Part shown: in pieces, positions 8,945 to 16,695 of the stretch
Layout: every line of letters begins with the position of its first letter
Numbering within the stretch: position 1 is the stretch's first letter
Source of the DNA: an uncultured Chloroflexota bacterium
Lineage (GTDB): Bacteria; Chloroflexota; Chloroflexia; Chloroflexales; Roseiflexaceae
DNA length: 17,039 nucleotides
Assembly (NCBI GenBank): GCA_903871975.1
Contig: CAIQIY010000559.1
Coordinates: forward strand, 1 to 17,039
Reading direction: 5' to 3'
Program-made: the position numbers and the translations under genes
The notes under the pieces: model-generated
Seen by the model: only the letters and a program-made list of their open reading frames with translations
Database searches by the model: none
What the model was told of the DNA's origin: nothing

Positions 8945-8964
8945 GCGCGCGGGTTCCCACTGAT

Positions 8965-8968
8965 GAGG
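8965..8968 (+). promoter_or_regulatory. Ribosome binding site that decides the murF start
   Basis: GAGG at 8965-8968 lies 6 nt before the ATG at 8975 but overlaps the alternative ATG at 8963. The alternative has only a weak GGG-containing upstream stretch, so 8975 is preferred. Confidence 0.6.
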
Positions 8969-8974
8969 ATCACG

Positions 8975-10441
8975 ATGGAACTGCGATTGGCCGATGCCTT
9001 CTGCGACATCCGGGGTGTCAGCGGCGGTTCGATCCCGATGCCACGCGCTATCGAGCGCGCCATCATTCACGACGTCGTGATCGATTCGCGGCTCGTGACG
9101 CCGGGCAGCCTGTTCGTGGCGCTCGGTGGCGCGAACGTCGACGGCCACGCCTTCGTCGGGCGTGCGTTTGCCGCCGGCGCGCGTGCCGCGCTGGTCGCGC
9201 GCGATCGCTGGCGCGACCACCCGTTGCCATCTGAGGTCACCGTCATCGACGTCGCCGACGACCCGGCAACCACCGCCGCCGCCGCCGACGACCATCCACT
9301 CGTACTCGTCGTCACCGATCCGCTGGCCAGCCTGCACGCCATGGCGGCGGCCCATCGACGGCGACAGCCGGCGACGGTCATCGGCATCACCGGCAGCGTC
9401 GGCAAGACATCAACCAAAGAGGTGATGGCGACCGTCCTGGCGCGACGCTTCTGCACGCTGAAGACGCCACGCAGCTACAACAGCGCCGCCACGCTGCCGC
9501 TGGTGCTGCTGCACCTGCGTCCCGAGCACGAGGTCGCGGTGATCGAGATGGGCATGTACCTGCCGGGCGACATCAGCCGGCTGGCAGCGCTGGCGCAGCC
9601 ACAGATCGGCGTCGTCACCAACGTCGGCCCGTCACATCTCGAGCGCGTCGGTTCGATCGACGGCATTACCCGCGCCAAATCCGAGTTGCCCGCCAGCCTG
9701 CCGGCGCATGGCATCGCGATCCTCAACGCCGATGATCACCGCGTGCGGGGCATGGCCAGCATCACGCCCGCGCAGGTCGTGATGTACGGCCGTGCCGACG
9801 ATGCCGACGTGCGCGGCGCCATCCTGGCCGACCGCGGGCTCGACGGCTTGCGCGTGCGCATCACCTACGATGCAACCACCTTCGACTGCGACGTGCGGCT
9901 CGCCGGGGCGCACCACCTGGCGACCATCCTGAGCGTCGTCGCCGTCGCACGGGCGCTCGGCATGGCGCCGGATGCGATTCGTGACGGGCTGGGCAACGTG
10001 GCCGGCGACATTCGGCTGCAGACGAGCCACGGGGCGCGCGGCGAGGTCGTGATCGACGACACCTGGAACGCCGCGCCAGCCTCGATGATCGCGGCACTCG
10101 GCATCCTCGCCGGCCAGCCCGGGCAGCGCATCGCTGTCCTGGGCGACATGCGCGAGATCGGTGCGATCGAAGTCGCGGAGCACCGACGGGTCGGCGCAGT
10201 CGCCGCCAGCAGTGCCGACTGGCTGATCACCTGTGGCGAGCGTGGCCGCTGGATCGGCGAGGGCGCCCACGAGGCCGGCATGGCGAGTGATCGCATCATC
10301 CACTGCGACGAGCTGGCGGCGGCGGTCGTTGCGGTGCACCGGATCGCCACCGCCGGCGACCACATTCTCATCAAGGGATCGCGCGCCATGGCGATGGAAC
10401 GCATCGTCGAGGCGCTTCGCACTGGAGCCACAGGCATCTGA
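8975..10441 (+). CDS. murF: UDP-MurNAc-tripeptide--D-alanyl-D-alanine ligase MurF
   Basis: A 488-residue Mur ligase that adds the D-Ala-D-Ala dipeptide to the UDP-MurNAc-tripeptide using ATP, in the cytoplasm. The N-terminal domain carries the DSR-type substrate loop (IDSRLVTPGSLFVAL). The central ATPase domain has the P-loop ITGSVGKTST (138-147, K144), IEMGMYLPGDI, TNVGPSHLERVGS and ITRAKSEL with the likely carbamylated lysine. The C-terminal domain has IDDTWNAAPASM and LGDMREIG, both MurF hallmarks (the family usually reads DDSYNANP and LGDMLELG). Length is a little above the common 450-460. The start at 8975 rests on GAGG 6 nt upstream; an ATG at 8963 would add four residues. murE, which makes its substrate, is not adjacent. 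mraY follows 16 nt downstream. Confidence 0.95.
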   Translation: MELRLADAFCDIRGVSGGSIPMPRAIERAIIHDVVIDSRLVTPGSLFVALGGANVDGHAFVGRAFAAGARAALVARDRWRDHPLPSEVTVIDVADDPATTAAAADDHPLVLVVTDPLASLHAMAAAHRRRQPATVIGITGSVGKTSTKEVMATVLARRFCTLKTPRSYNSAATLPLVLLHLRPEHEVAVIEMGMYLPGDISRLAALAQPQIGVVTNVGPSHLERVGSIDGITRAKSELPASLPAHGIAILNADDHRVRGMASITPAQVVMYGRADDADVRGAILADRGLDGLRVRITYDATTFDCDVRLAGAHHLATILSVVAVARALGMAPDAIRDGLGNVAGDIRLQTSHGARGEVVIDDTWNAAPASMIAALGILAGQPGQRIAVLGDMREIGAIEVAEHRRVGAVAASSADWLITCGERGRWIGEGAHEAGMASDRIIHCDELAAAVVAVHRIATAGDHILIKGSRAMAMERIVEALRTGATGI

Positions 10442-10457
10442 TCGCAGGGAGCTGATC

Positions 10458-11552
10458 GTGCAAGAGACGTTCCGCATTCTTCTCGTCCCGGATCTGGCGC
10501 GCGCGCTCCTGCTCGCTGCAGCGGCATTCATCGTCACCGTCGCGATGGGCGGCTGGTGGATCCGACGGTTGCGCGCCTGGCGCATTCTCAAGCGCGAGCG
10601 CAGCGACGCGCCGGCGGGCCAGCAACGCAAGAGTGGCACGCCCACGATGGGTGGCATCCTGATCCTGGTGCCCGTGCTGGTGCTGACCCTCGCATTCAAC
10701 CTGATCGACCGCTGGTCGATCCTGTTGCCGCTGATGGTGATGCTGCTGTTCGCGGTGCTGGGTGCGCTGGACGACCGGCTCTCGCTGGTCGACACCCCGC
10801 CGACGACCCATGGGCTCTCGGAGGTACACAAGTTCCTGCTGACCGGCGCGGTGGCGTTCATCGCCGCATTGGCGCTGTATCTGCCGCCGCCGTTCGGCCT
10901 GAACAATCGCGGGCTGGTGTTCATTCCGTTCTTCGGCTCCTTCGACATCGGCTGGTGGTTCATCCCGCTGGCGATGTTCATCATCATGGGGAGCAGCCAT
11001 GCGGTGAATTTCACCGACGGCCTCGACGGCCTCGCCGGCTGGAACCTGATGCTGGCGTTTGCGTCGTACGGCATCATCGCCGCGCTCGATGGCCGGTTCA
11101 CCAATCTCATGGCCTTCAGCTTCACCCTGGTCGGCGCCTGTGCCGCCTTCCTGTGGTTCAACGCCCAGCCAGCGCAAGTCTTCATGGGAGACCTCGGCGC
11201 CCTGTCGCTCGGCGCAGTCCTCGGCGTCATTGCGCTGCAGTCGCAGCAATGGCTGCTGCTCGGCGTCGTCGGCTTCGTGTTCGTCGTCGAAGCGCTGTCG
11301 GTGATGGCACAGCGCTATTACTACAAATGGACCAGAATGCGCACCGGTACGCCGGTCCGCATTCTGCGGCGCGCCCCGCTGCATCATCACTTTCAGCTGC
11401 TCGGCTGGAGCGATTCGCAGGTCCTTCAGCGGTTCGTGCTGGTGGGGCTGGTCGCCAGCCTGATCGGCATCTCGCTGGCGCTGACCATCGACCAGGCGCG
11501 CGACGGGGCGTTCATGGCGCTGCTCAGTGGGCTGTGGTCGCGGGGGTGGTGA
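10458..11552 (+). CDS. mraY: Phospho-N-acetylmuramoyl-pentapeptide-transferase MraY
   Basis: A 364-residue polytopic enzyme that transfers phospho-MurNAc-pentapeptide from UDP to undecaprenyl phosphate to make lipid I at the inner face of the membrane. Family motifs are clear: SGTPTMGG (59-66), LDD (104-106), NFTDGLDGLAG (184-194; N184, D187, D190), FMGDLGALSLG (242-252; D245) and APLHHHFQLLGW (306-317; H309-H311). One departure: the motif usually read as DDxxK is DDRLS here (105-109), so the first lysine is serine; the later lysine (K125) remains. The HHHFE end is HHHFQ. The start is GTG, preceded by AGGGAG 6 nt upstream; the open frame extends much further 5' inside murF, which is a shadow. 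It ends 3 nt before murD, through the junction GGTGAGCCATG. Confidence 0.95.
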   Translation: MQETFRILLVPDLARALLLAAAAFIVTVAMGGWWIRRLRAWRILKRERSDAPAGQQRKSGTPTMGGILILVPVLVLTLAFNLIDRWSILLPLMVMLLFAVLGALDDRLSLVDTPPTTHGLSEVHKFLLTGAVAFIAALALYLPPPFGLNNRGLVFIPFFGSFDIGWWFIPLAMFIIMGSSHAVNFTDGLDGLAGWNLMLAFASYGIIAALDGRFTNLMAFSFTLVGACAAFLWFNAQPAQVFMGDLGALSLGAVLGVIALQSQQWLLLGVVGFVFVVEALSVMAQRYYYKWTRMRTGTPVRILRRAPLHHHFQLLGWSDSQVLQRFVLVGLVASLIGISLALTIDQARDGAFMALLSGLWSRGW

Positions 11553-11555
11553 GCC

Positions 11556-12962
11556 ATGCATGAATTGCGCGGCATCAAGGCGGTCGTCCTGGGGTTGGGT
11601 GTCCATGGTGGTGGCGTCGGCGTGGCCCGCTTCCTCGCCGAACAGGGCGCCGATGTCCTGGTCACCGATCTGCGCCCGGCCGAACTGCTGGCTGATTCGC
11701 TGGCAGCGCTGGCCGACCTGCCGATTCGCTATGTGCTGGGCGAGCACCGCGCCGCCGATCTCGCCGCTGCCGAGCTGGTGGTGCGCAATCCGGCCGTACC
11801 CGACACGTCGCCCTTCATCCAGATCGCCCGCGCCGCCGGGGCGGCGATCGAGATGGAGATGACGCTGTTCTTTCGCCGATGCCCGGCGCCGATCAGTGGC
11901 ATCACCGGCACCAAGGGCAAGACGACCACGACGATGCTGGTTGGCGCGATGCTGCAGCAGCACGCGGTCGACACCGTCGTCGCCGGCAATCTGCGCGTCT
12001 CGGCGCTGGCCCAGCTTGGCCGGATCGGCCCGACGACGCCGGTGGTGCTCGAGTTGTCATCGTTCGTACTCGAAGGGCTGGGGGCCGCCGGGCTCAGCCC
12101 GCGGCTGGCGCTGGTGACGAACATGTCGCCGGATCACCTGGATCGCTACGCCGACTTCGATGCCTACGTCGCTGCCAAGCTGGCGATCGTGGCGCATCAA
12201 CAGCCGGGCGATACCGCCATCCTCAACGCCGATGACGCGACTGCACCGCAGTTCGCGGCGGCGGCGGGTGGCGCGATCGGTTGGTTCGGCATGCGCGATC
12301 CCGGCCCGCAGCACGCGCTGGCCGCATGGTATGCCGATGGCTGGCTGATCGTGCGCGTCGATGGCCGCGACGAGGCGGTGTGTCCGGCGGCGGAGTTGCA
12401 GCTCGACGGCGCGCATCATCTGGCCAATCTGGCGGGCGCGGCATTGCTGGCCCGGGTACATGGCGTACCGTGCGCCACCATCCGCACCGCCGTGCAGCAG
12501 TTCCGTGGCGTGCCACACCGGCAGCAACTCGTCGCCGAGATCGGCGGCGTGCGCTACATCAATGACACCGCGGCGACGGCGCCTGGTGCGGCGATCGCGG
12601 CGTTGCACAGCTACGCGGCGCCGATCGTCCTGATCGCCGGCGGCTCGGACAAGCGCCTGCCGCTGGCGCCGTTGGCGCGCGCCATCGCCGCACGCGCGCG
12701 TCATGTGATCCTGCTGGCGGGCAATGCCACGCCGCAGCTGCAGCACGAGCTGGCCAGCGTGCCGGGGGCACCGCCGACCAGCGGGCCCTACGACGACATC
12801 GGCCAGGCGGTGGCGGCGGCGGCGGCGCTGGCGCGCCCCGGCGAGCTGGTGCTGCTCTCGCCGGGCTGTGCCAGCTTCGGCATGTTCCGCAACGAGTTCC
12901 ACCGCGGCGAGGCATTCTGCGCTGCCGTCGCGCGCATGGCGGAGGCCGCCGATGGATCCTGA
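11556..12962 (+). CDS. murD: UDP-N-acetylmuramoylalanine--D-glutamate ligase MurD
   Basis: A 468-residue Mur ligase that adds D-glutamate to UDP-MurNAc-L-Ala. The N-terminal Rossmann-like domain begins [20 protein letters not shown] and continues through VVRNPAVPD. The ATPase domain has [11 protein letters not shown] (116-126, K122), [17 protein letters not shown] and YVAAKLAI, whose K208 matches the carbamylated lysine of MurD. The C-terminal domain has [16 protein letters not shown] and the diagnostic [25 protein letters not shown] end (usually LSPACASFDMF...RG). Length is typical. The ATG lies 3 nt after the mraY stop with a G-run as the only upstream purine signal, suggesting re-initiation. 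The 3' end overlaps the rhomboid gene by 11 nt. A GCG-repeat tract near 12811-12830 encodes an alanine run. Confidence 0.95.
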   Translation: MHELRGIKAVVLGLGVHGGGVGVARFLAEQGADVLVTDLRPAELLADSLAALADLPIRYVLGEHRAADLAAAELVVRNPAVPDTSPFIQIARAAGAAIEMEMTLFFRRCPAPISGITGTKGKTTTTMLVGAMLQQHAVDTVVAGNLRVSALAQLGRIGPTTPVVLELSSFVLEGLGAAGLSPRLALVTNMSPDHLDRYADFDAYVAAKLAIVAHQQPGDTAILNADDATAPQFAAAAGGAIGWFGMRDPGPQHALAAWYADGWLIVRVDGRDEAVCPAAELQLDGAHHLANLAGAALLARVHGVPCATIRTAVQQFRGVPHRQQLVAEIGGVRYINDTAATAPGAAIAALHSYAAPIVLIAGGSDKRLPLAPLARAIAARARHVILLAGNATPQLQHELASVPGAPPTSGPYDDIGQAVAAAAALARPGELVLLSPGCASFGMFRNEFHRGEAFCAAVARMAEAADGS

Positions 12963-13719
12963 CCGGTTGCAGCCTGCGACAGCTGCCGATGGCCCCGAAC
13001 CGGCAGCCCCGGATACAGGTCGGCGGCTCGGCGCCAGCCAGGTCATCCTGGGCATCATCATCGTGCTGTGGCTCATCCCCGAGATCGCGGGCCTCGTCAC
13101 CGGGCAACCGTACCCGCAGCTCGCCCTGGTGCTCGGCGGCAAGTGGAACGAACGGATCGCCGGCGGCGAGTACTACCGCCTGCTGACCGCCGCGCTGTTC
13201 CACACCTCGCTCTTGCACCTCGGCTTCAACGCCTACGCGCTGTACAGCCTCGGTCGCCACGTCGAAGATCTGCTCGGCACGCCGCGCTTCGTCGCGCTGT
13301 ACGCCATCAGCGCGCTCGGCGGCAGTGTCGCGTCGTATCTGCTCAACCCGGCGCCCGCCGTCGGCGCCTCCGGTGCGATCTTCGGCATCGTCGGCGCGCT
13401 GACCGTGCACGCCTGGCAGACACGCGCGGTGTTCGGCGAAGGGGCGCGGCAATTGCTCGGCAGCATGCTGTTCATCGTGCTGATCAACCTGGGCCTGGGG
13501 CTGACGACGCCATCGATCGACAATACCGGCCACCTGGGTGGGCTCGTCGCCGGCGTCCTCGGCGGCAGCGCCCTGCTGCCACGCTTCCGCCTGGTGCCCG
13601 GCTACCCCACGCCCGTGCTGATCCGCGACAGCCTGCCCGGCGCGTGGCTCGCCGCCGGCCTGCTCGCCCTGGGAATGTTCGGCATGGTGCTGGTGCTGCC
13701 GCCAGCGATCGGGGGGTGA
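12952..13719 (+). CDS. Rhomboid family intramembrane serine protease
   Basis: A 255-residue polytopic protein with the rhomboid (PF01694) catalytic core. A short acidic, proline-rich N-terminus (1-25) precedes TM1 at about 31-49. Then come [12 protein letters not shown] (73-84) and HLGFN (H89, N93), the HxxxN motif that forms the oxyanion site. GASGAIFG follows, with nucleophile S140, and TGHLGGL, with catalytic H194. A further hydrophobic segment at about 230-250 gives the 6+1 membrane topology. All catalytic residues are present, so it should be active. Rhomboids cleave membrane helices of substrate proteins; the substrate here is unknown. The ATG overlaps the end of murD by 11 nt and has GGAGG 6 nt upstream, and ftsW begins 3 nt after the stop, so it is firmly embedded in the dcw operon. 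This position is not standard. Confidence 0.92.
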   Translation: MDPDRLQPATAADGPEPAAPDTGRRLGASQVILGIIIVLWLIPEIAGLVTGQPYPQLALVLGGKWNERIAGGEYYRLLTAALFHTSLLHLGFNAYALYSLGRHVEDLLGTPRFVALYAISALGGSVASYLLNPAPAVGASGAIFGIVGALTVHAWQTRAVFGEGARQLLGSMLFIVLINLGLGLTTPSIDNTGHLGGLVAGVLGGSALLPRFRLVPGYPTPVLIRDSLPGAWLAAGLLALGMFGMVLVLPPAIGG

Positions 13720-13722
13720 GCC

Positions 13723-14967
13723 ATGCTCCGTCAGCCAGTTGGTCGCCCCGACTTTGCCCTGCTCACCGTCGTCGGCATCCTGATCCCCATCGGCTTGCCG
13801 ATGGTCTACAGCGCGTCGATGGTCGATGCGATCACCCTGCACGACAACCATCTGTACTACGTCTGGCGCCAGATCGGTGCCGCGATCGCCGGCGTCATCG
13901 GCATGATCATCCTGCAGCGGATCGACCTCCGGGTGCTGCGCAGCCAGTCGGCGCGCCTCATGGTCGTCGCCGTCATCCTGCTCGTCGCGCCATTGATCCT
14001 GCCCGAATCCATGACCACCGTGAACGATGCACGCAGCTGGATTCGCATCGGCGGATTCAGCTTCCAGCCATCCGAATTCGCCAAATTCGCGCTGATTCTG
14101 TTCATCGCCGACTGGCTCTCGCGGCGCAGCGACAACGTCGGCAACATCACCTACGGCCTGATTCCCTTCAGCATCGTCATGGGTGTCGTATGCGGGCTGG
14201 TGCTGCTCGGCCGTGATCTCGGCACCACGATCGTCATCGCGGCAATCGGCGCGGTGATGTACTTCGTCGCCGGTGCAAACATCCTGCACGTCATCGGCGC
14301 CATCGCATTGGCTGCCGGCGCATTCTGGTCGATGATCGCGCTCGCACCGCACCGCATGGCACGCATTCAGGCGTGGTACGATATTCTGGCACACAGCGAC
14401 GGCGCCGGTTATCAGCCACTGCACGCGCTCTACGCACTCGCCAGCGGTGGCTGGTTCGGCGTCGGCATCGGTCAATCGCGGCAGAAATTCGCCTGGTTGC
14501 CACAGGCACACACGGACGCCATCTTTGCGATCATCGGCGAGGAACTCGGCCTGATCGGCACGATCGGCGTTCTGACGCTGTTCGGCATCTTCGCCGTCCG
14601 TGGCCTGCGCATCGCAGTGCGTGCGCCCGATTCGTTCAGTGCACTCGTCGCCGTCGGATTGACGGCATGGATCGTGTTCCAGGCGCTCATCAACATCGCC
14701 GTCGTCACATCGTTGATCCCATTCACCGGTCTGACGCTTCCATTCCTGAGCTACGGCGGAACATCGTTGATGGTCTCGTTGTTCGCGGTCGGGATGTTGC
14801 TCAACATCTCGCGACATGCCGCAGACCCTGCGGCGGAGCCTGCAGATGACAGCGAAGCACGAACCCGCGCCATCCCGTACACGCAACGTCTGGCTCTGTG
14901 GTGGCGGAACCGGTGGCCACGTGTATCCGGCGCTGGCAGTCGCCGACGCGTTGCGCGCCGGCGCTGA
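13723..14967 (+). CDS. ftsW: SEDS-family septal peptidoglycan polymerase FtsW
   Basis: A 414-residue polytopic SEDS protein that polymerises lipid II into septal glycan strands together with FtsI. Family features are IRIGGFSFQPSEFAKFALI (107-125), LLGRDLGTT (161-169), GVGIGQS (246-252), LPQAHTDAIFAIIGEELG (259-276) with D265 in the position of the catalytic aspartate, and LTLPFLSYGGTSLM (337-350). The usual family end, LLNISRHA, is at 359-366. A 48-residue tail follows; its last 40 residues lie in DNA that also encodes the start of MurG in another frame and contain 12 arginines. It begins 3 nt after the rhomboid stop through the same GGTGAGCCATG junction seen at mraY/murD. FtsW rather than RodA is inferred from the dcw position. 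Confidence 0.94.
   Translation: MLRQPVGRPDFALLTVVGILIPIGLPMVYSASMVDAITLHDNHLYYVWRQIGAAIAGVIGMIILQRIDLRVLRSQSARLMVVAVILLVAPLILPESMTTVNDARSWIRIGGFSFQPSEFAKFALILFIADWLSRRSDNVGNITYGLIPFSIVMGVVCGLVLLGRDLGTTIVIAAIGAVMYFVAGANILHVIGAIALAAGAFWSMIALAPHRMARIQAWYDILAHSDGAGYQPLHALYALASGGWFGVGIGQSRQKFAWLPQAHTDAIFAIIGEELGLIGTIGVLTLFGIFAVRGLRIAVRAPDSFSALVAVGLTAWIVFQALINIAVVTSLIPFTGLTLPFLSYGGTSLMVSLFAVGMLLNISRHAADPAAEPADDSEARTRAIPYTQRLALWWRNRWPRVSGAGSRRRVARRR
14834..14837 (+). promoter_or_regulatory. Ribosome binding site supporting the internal murG start
   Basis: GGAG at 14834-14837, inside ftsW, lies 8 nt before the ATG at 14846. The in-frame ATG at 14816 lacks a comparable site, and 14846 puts the GGGTGGH loop at a normal distance from the N-terminus. 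Confidence 0.5.
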
Positions 14968-16045
14968 TGATGATGTCGCCATCGCGCTGACGTACATCGG
15001 GAGTGTCGACGGCATGGAGGCCGAGCTCGTCGCGCGCGAGAGCGACCTGCCATTCCGCAGCGTCCACGCGGCACCGCTGCGGGGCCGAGCGCGTGGGGCG
15101 CTGGTCGGTGGGCTGCTGACGCTGCTGCGGGGCATCGCCGACGCATGGCGCTTGATCGGGCGCGAGCGGCCCGACGCCATTCTGGGCACCGGCGGGTATG
15201 TCTGTGTGCCCATCATGCTCGCCGCACGCTTGCGTGGGGTACGCACCGCCCTGTACCTGCCCGACGTCGTCCCGGGGCTGGCGGTGCGGCTGCTGTCGCG
15301 CATCGTGACCATCACCATCTGCACCAGCGAGGCCACGAAGCCGCACCTGTGGGGTGTCAGGCTGCGGGTCACCGGCTATCCGGTGCGGCGTGCCTTCGGC
15401 GCCAGCGACAAGCAAACCGCGCGCGAGGCCTGCACCCTGCGGCAGGACTGGCCAGTGGTCTTTGTCTATGGTGGCAGCCGGGGTGCCCGCAGCATCAACC
15501 ACGCGATCGCCGAGATCCTTGAGCCATTGCTGGAGCTGACGCAAGTGATCCATCTGTGCGGCCGCGAAGGCGACGAGGCGATGTTGCAGCGGGCCGCCGC
15601 CGAACTCCCCGAATGGCTGCGCGAACGCTACCGCCTCTACCCCTACCTGCACGCCGAGCGCACCGACGACGCGCCATCGTTGTTCGATGCGTTTGCGTCG
15701 GCCGATCTGGTCATCTCGCGCAGCGGCGCATCGGTCCTCGGCGAACTGCCGGCGGCCGGCGTTCCGGCCATTCTGATTCCGTATCCGCACGTGCATCAAG
15801 AGGAGAATGCCGACGCCCTGGTGGCGGCGGGTGCCGCACTGAAGATCGCCGACCACGACCTGGCGGTCACCGGCGATGCGCTCGAGGGCCCGCTCTACCG
15901 GGCGCTCTACCGGCTGATCACCGACTGGATGGTGCGTGGCACGATGGAAGCGCGCATGGCCGAGCAGCATCGCCCCGATGCCGCCGCCGCGATTGCGCGC
16001 ATCGTCCGCGGCCTGGCGCTGCGGGAGCGCGTGCATGCGCTTTGA
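14846..16045 (+). CDS. murG: Lipid II-forming N-acetylglucosaminyltransferase MurG (divergent)
   Basis: A 399-residue GT-B (GT28) glycosyltransferase in the MurG slot. MurG adds GlcNAc from UDP-GlcNAc to lipid I at the inner membrane face, giving lipid II. Matching motifs are the glycine-rich loop CGGGTGGHVYPALA (18-31, H25), LGTGGYVCVP (113-122), GYPVRRAF (177-184), YGGSRGARSIN (208-218) and SRSGASVLGELPAAGVPAILIPYPH (291-315, E300) with NA at 321-322. Departures: the usual HEQN segment reads YLPD followed by VVPGLA (137-146); GNPVR is GYPVR; GGSQGA is GGSRGA; and the loop before the last NA is HVHQEE. It is slightly longer than the usual 350-370. The start at 14846 has GGAG 8 nt upstream; ATG 14816 is an alternative. 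It overlaps ftsW by 122 nt and the next gene by 11 nt. Position argues for MurG; a related GT28 enzyme is the alternative. Confidence 0.86.
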   Translation: MTAKHEPAPSRTRNVWLCGGGTGGHVYPALAVADALRAGADDDVAIALTYIGSVDGMEAELVARESDLPFRSVHAAPLRGRARGALVGGLLTLLRGIADAWRLIGRERPDAILGTGGYVCVPIMLAARLRGVRTALYLPDVVPGLAVRLLSRIVTITICTSEATKPHLWGVRLRVTGYPVRRAFGASDKQTAREACTLRQDWPVVFVYGGSRGARSINHAIAEILEPLLELTQVIHLCGREGDEAMLQRAAAELPEWLRERYRLYPYLHAERTDDAPSLFDAFASADLVISRSGASVLGELPAAGVPAILIPYPHVHQEENADALVAAGAALKIADHDLAVTGDALEGPLYRALYRLITDWMVRGTMEARMAEQHRPDAAAAIARIVRGLALRERVHAL

Positions 16046-16676
16046 GGGCGATCAGCTGATCATCGATCTGTCGGGGCCGCTGGTGGCGCTGTTGCTGTAC
16101 GGTGGGTTCACGCTGTATGGCTGGGCGCGCGGCTTTCGGCAGATCGTCACGCTGGCCGGCGCACTCACGCTCGGCTACCTCCTGACGGTACGGGGCGATG
16201 GTGCGGTGGTGGCACTGGTGAACGGCACGTATGCCGCCGCGGTGCGCGTCGTCGGCATGCTGGGCCCCGGCATCGCCGACACATTGCCGGCCACGCCGCT
16301 GATCGCCAGCAGCCTCGAGGCGCCGTTGCTGCTGCGCGCGCTGGTGTTCGGCATCCTGGTGGCCGTCGGCGGCAGCTACGACGGCCCGTGGAACGATGGC
16401 GGACTGCGCGGCCTGGTCGGCGATGCGCAGCAACGCATGCTCGGCGCTGGTACCGGATTCTATTGCGCGTTGTTGTTGATCAACGCGCTGGCCGTGTTCT
16501 GGGGTGCGGCGCGAACCCTGATCGATCCCGGCGGCCCGCTGACGACGGCCCTCGACAGCCTGCGGCCCAATCCCGACGTGGCTGCCGTCTTCATCATGAC
16601 GTTCGTCGGCGTCGTGATCTTCGTCGTCATCACCCGATTCAACCGGCTCGTCGTCCCCGACGATGGGCGCGACTGA
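16035..16676 (+). CDS. Unrecognised five-TM membrane protein between murG and murC
   Basis: A 213-residue protein I cannot name with confidence. Hydrophobic segments lie at about 13-30, 36-52, 98-114, 139-158 and 182-200. The first two are joined by [13 protein letters not shown] (28-40); a short basic loop with RGF between two N-terminal helices recalls the CvpA family, but the similarity is weak. The region 115-138 (DGPWND, GDAQQR) is polar and holds no known catalytic motif. The C-terminus ends in charged residues (VVPDDGRD). The ATG at 16035 overlaps the murG stop by 11 nt and has GGAG 8 nt upstream; the open frame extends 5' to 15936 only as a shadow of murG. murC follows 19 nt downstream. 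The embedding suggests a membrane role linked to wall synthesis or division (inference). Confidence 0.8.
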   Translation: MRFEGDQLIIDLSGPLVALLLYGGFTLYGWARGFRQIVTLAGALTLGYLLTVRGDGAVVALVNGTYAAAVRVVGMLGPGIADTLPATPLIASSLEAPLLLRALVFGILVAVGGSYDGPWNDGGLRGLVGDAQQRMLGAGTGFYCALLLINALAVFWGAARTLIDPGGPLTTALDSLRPNPDVAAVFIMTFVGVVIFVVITRFNRLVVPDDGRD

Positions 16677-16695
16677 CGCGACAGGAGCGAGCGCG

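Noticed and set aside
9632..11963. Overlapping 532- and 530-codon - strand frames across murF, mraY and murD
   Set aside because: Antisense to three genes with intact catalytic motifs; the translations are low-complexity and have no supporting ribosome binding site.
12811..12830. GGC/GCG trinucleotide repeat in murD
   Set aside because: It encodes a short alanine run in a C-terminal helix of MurD and is normal for high-GC coding DNA; not a meaningful repeat element.
12559..15372. A 937-codon open frame on the - strand across murD, the rhomboid gene, ftsW and murG
   Set aside because: It is antisense to four well-identified genes. Its translation is low-complexity, rich in Asp, His, Gln and Arg with no domain, as expected for antisense frames in high-GC coding DNA.
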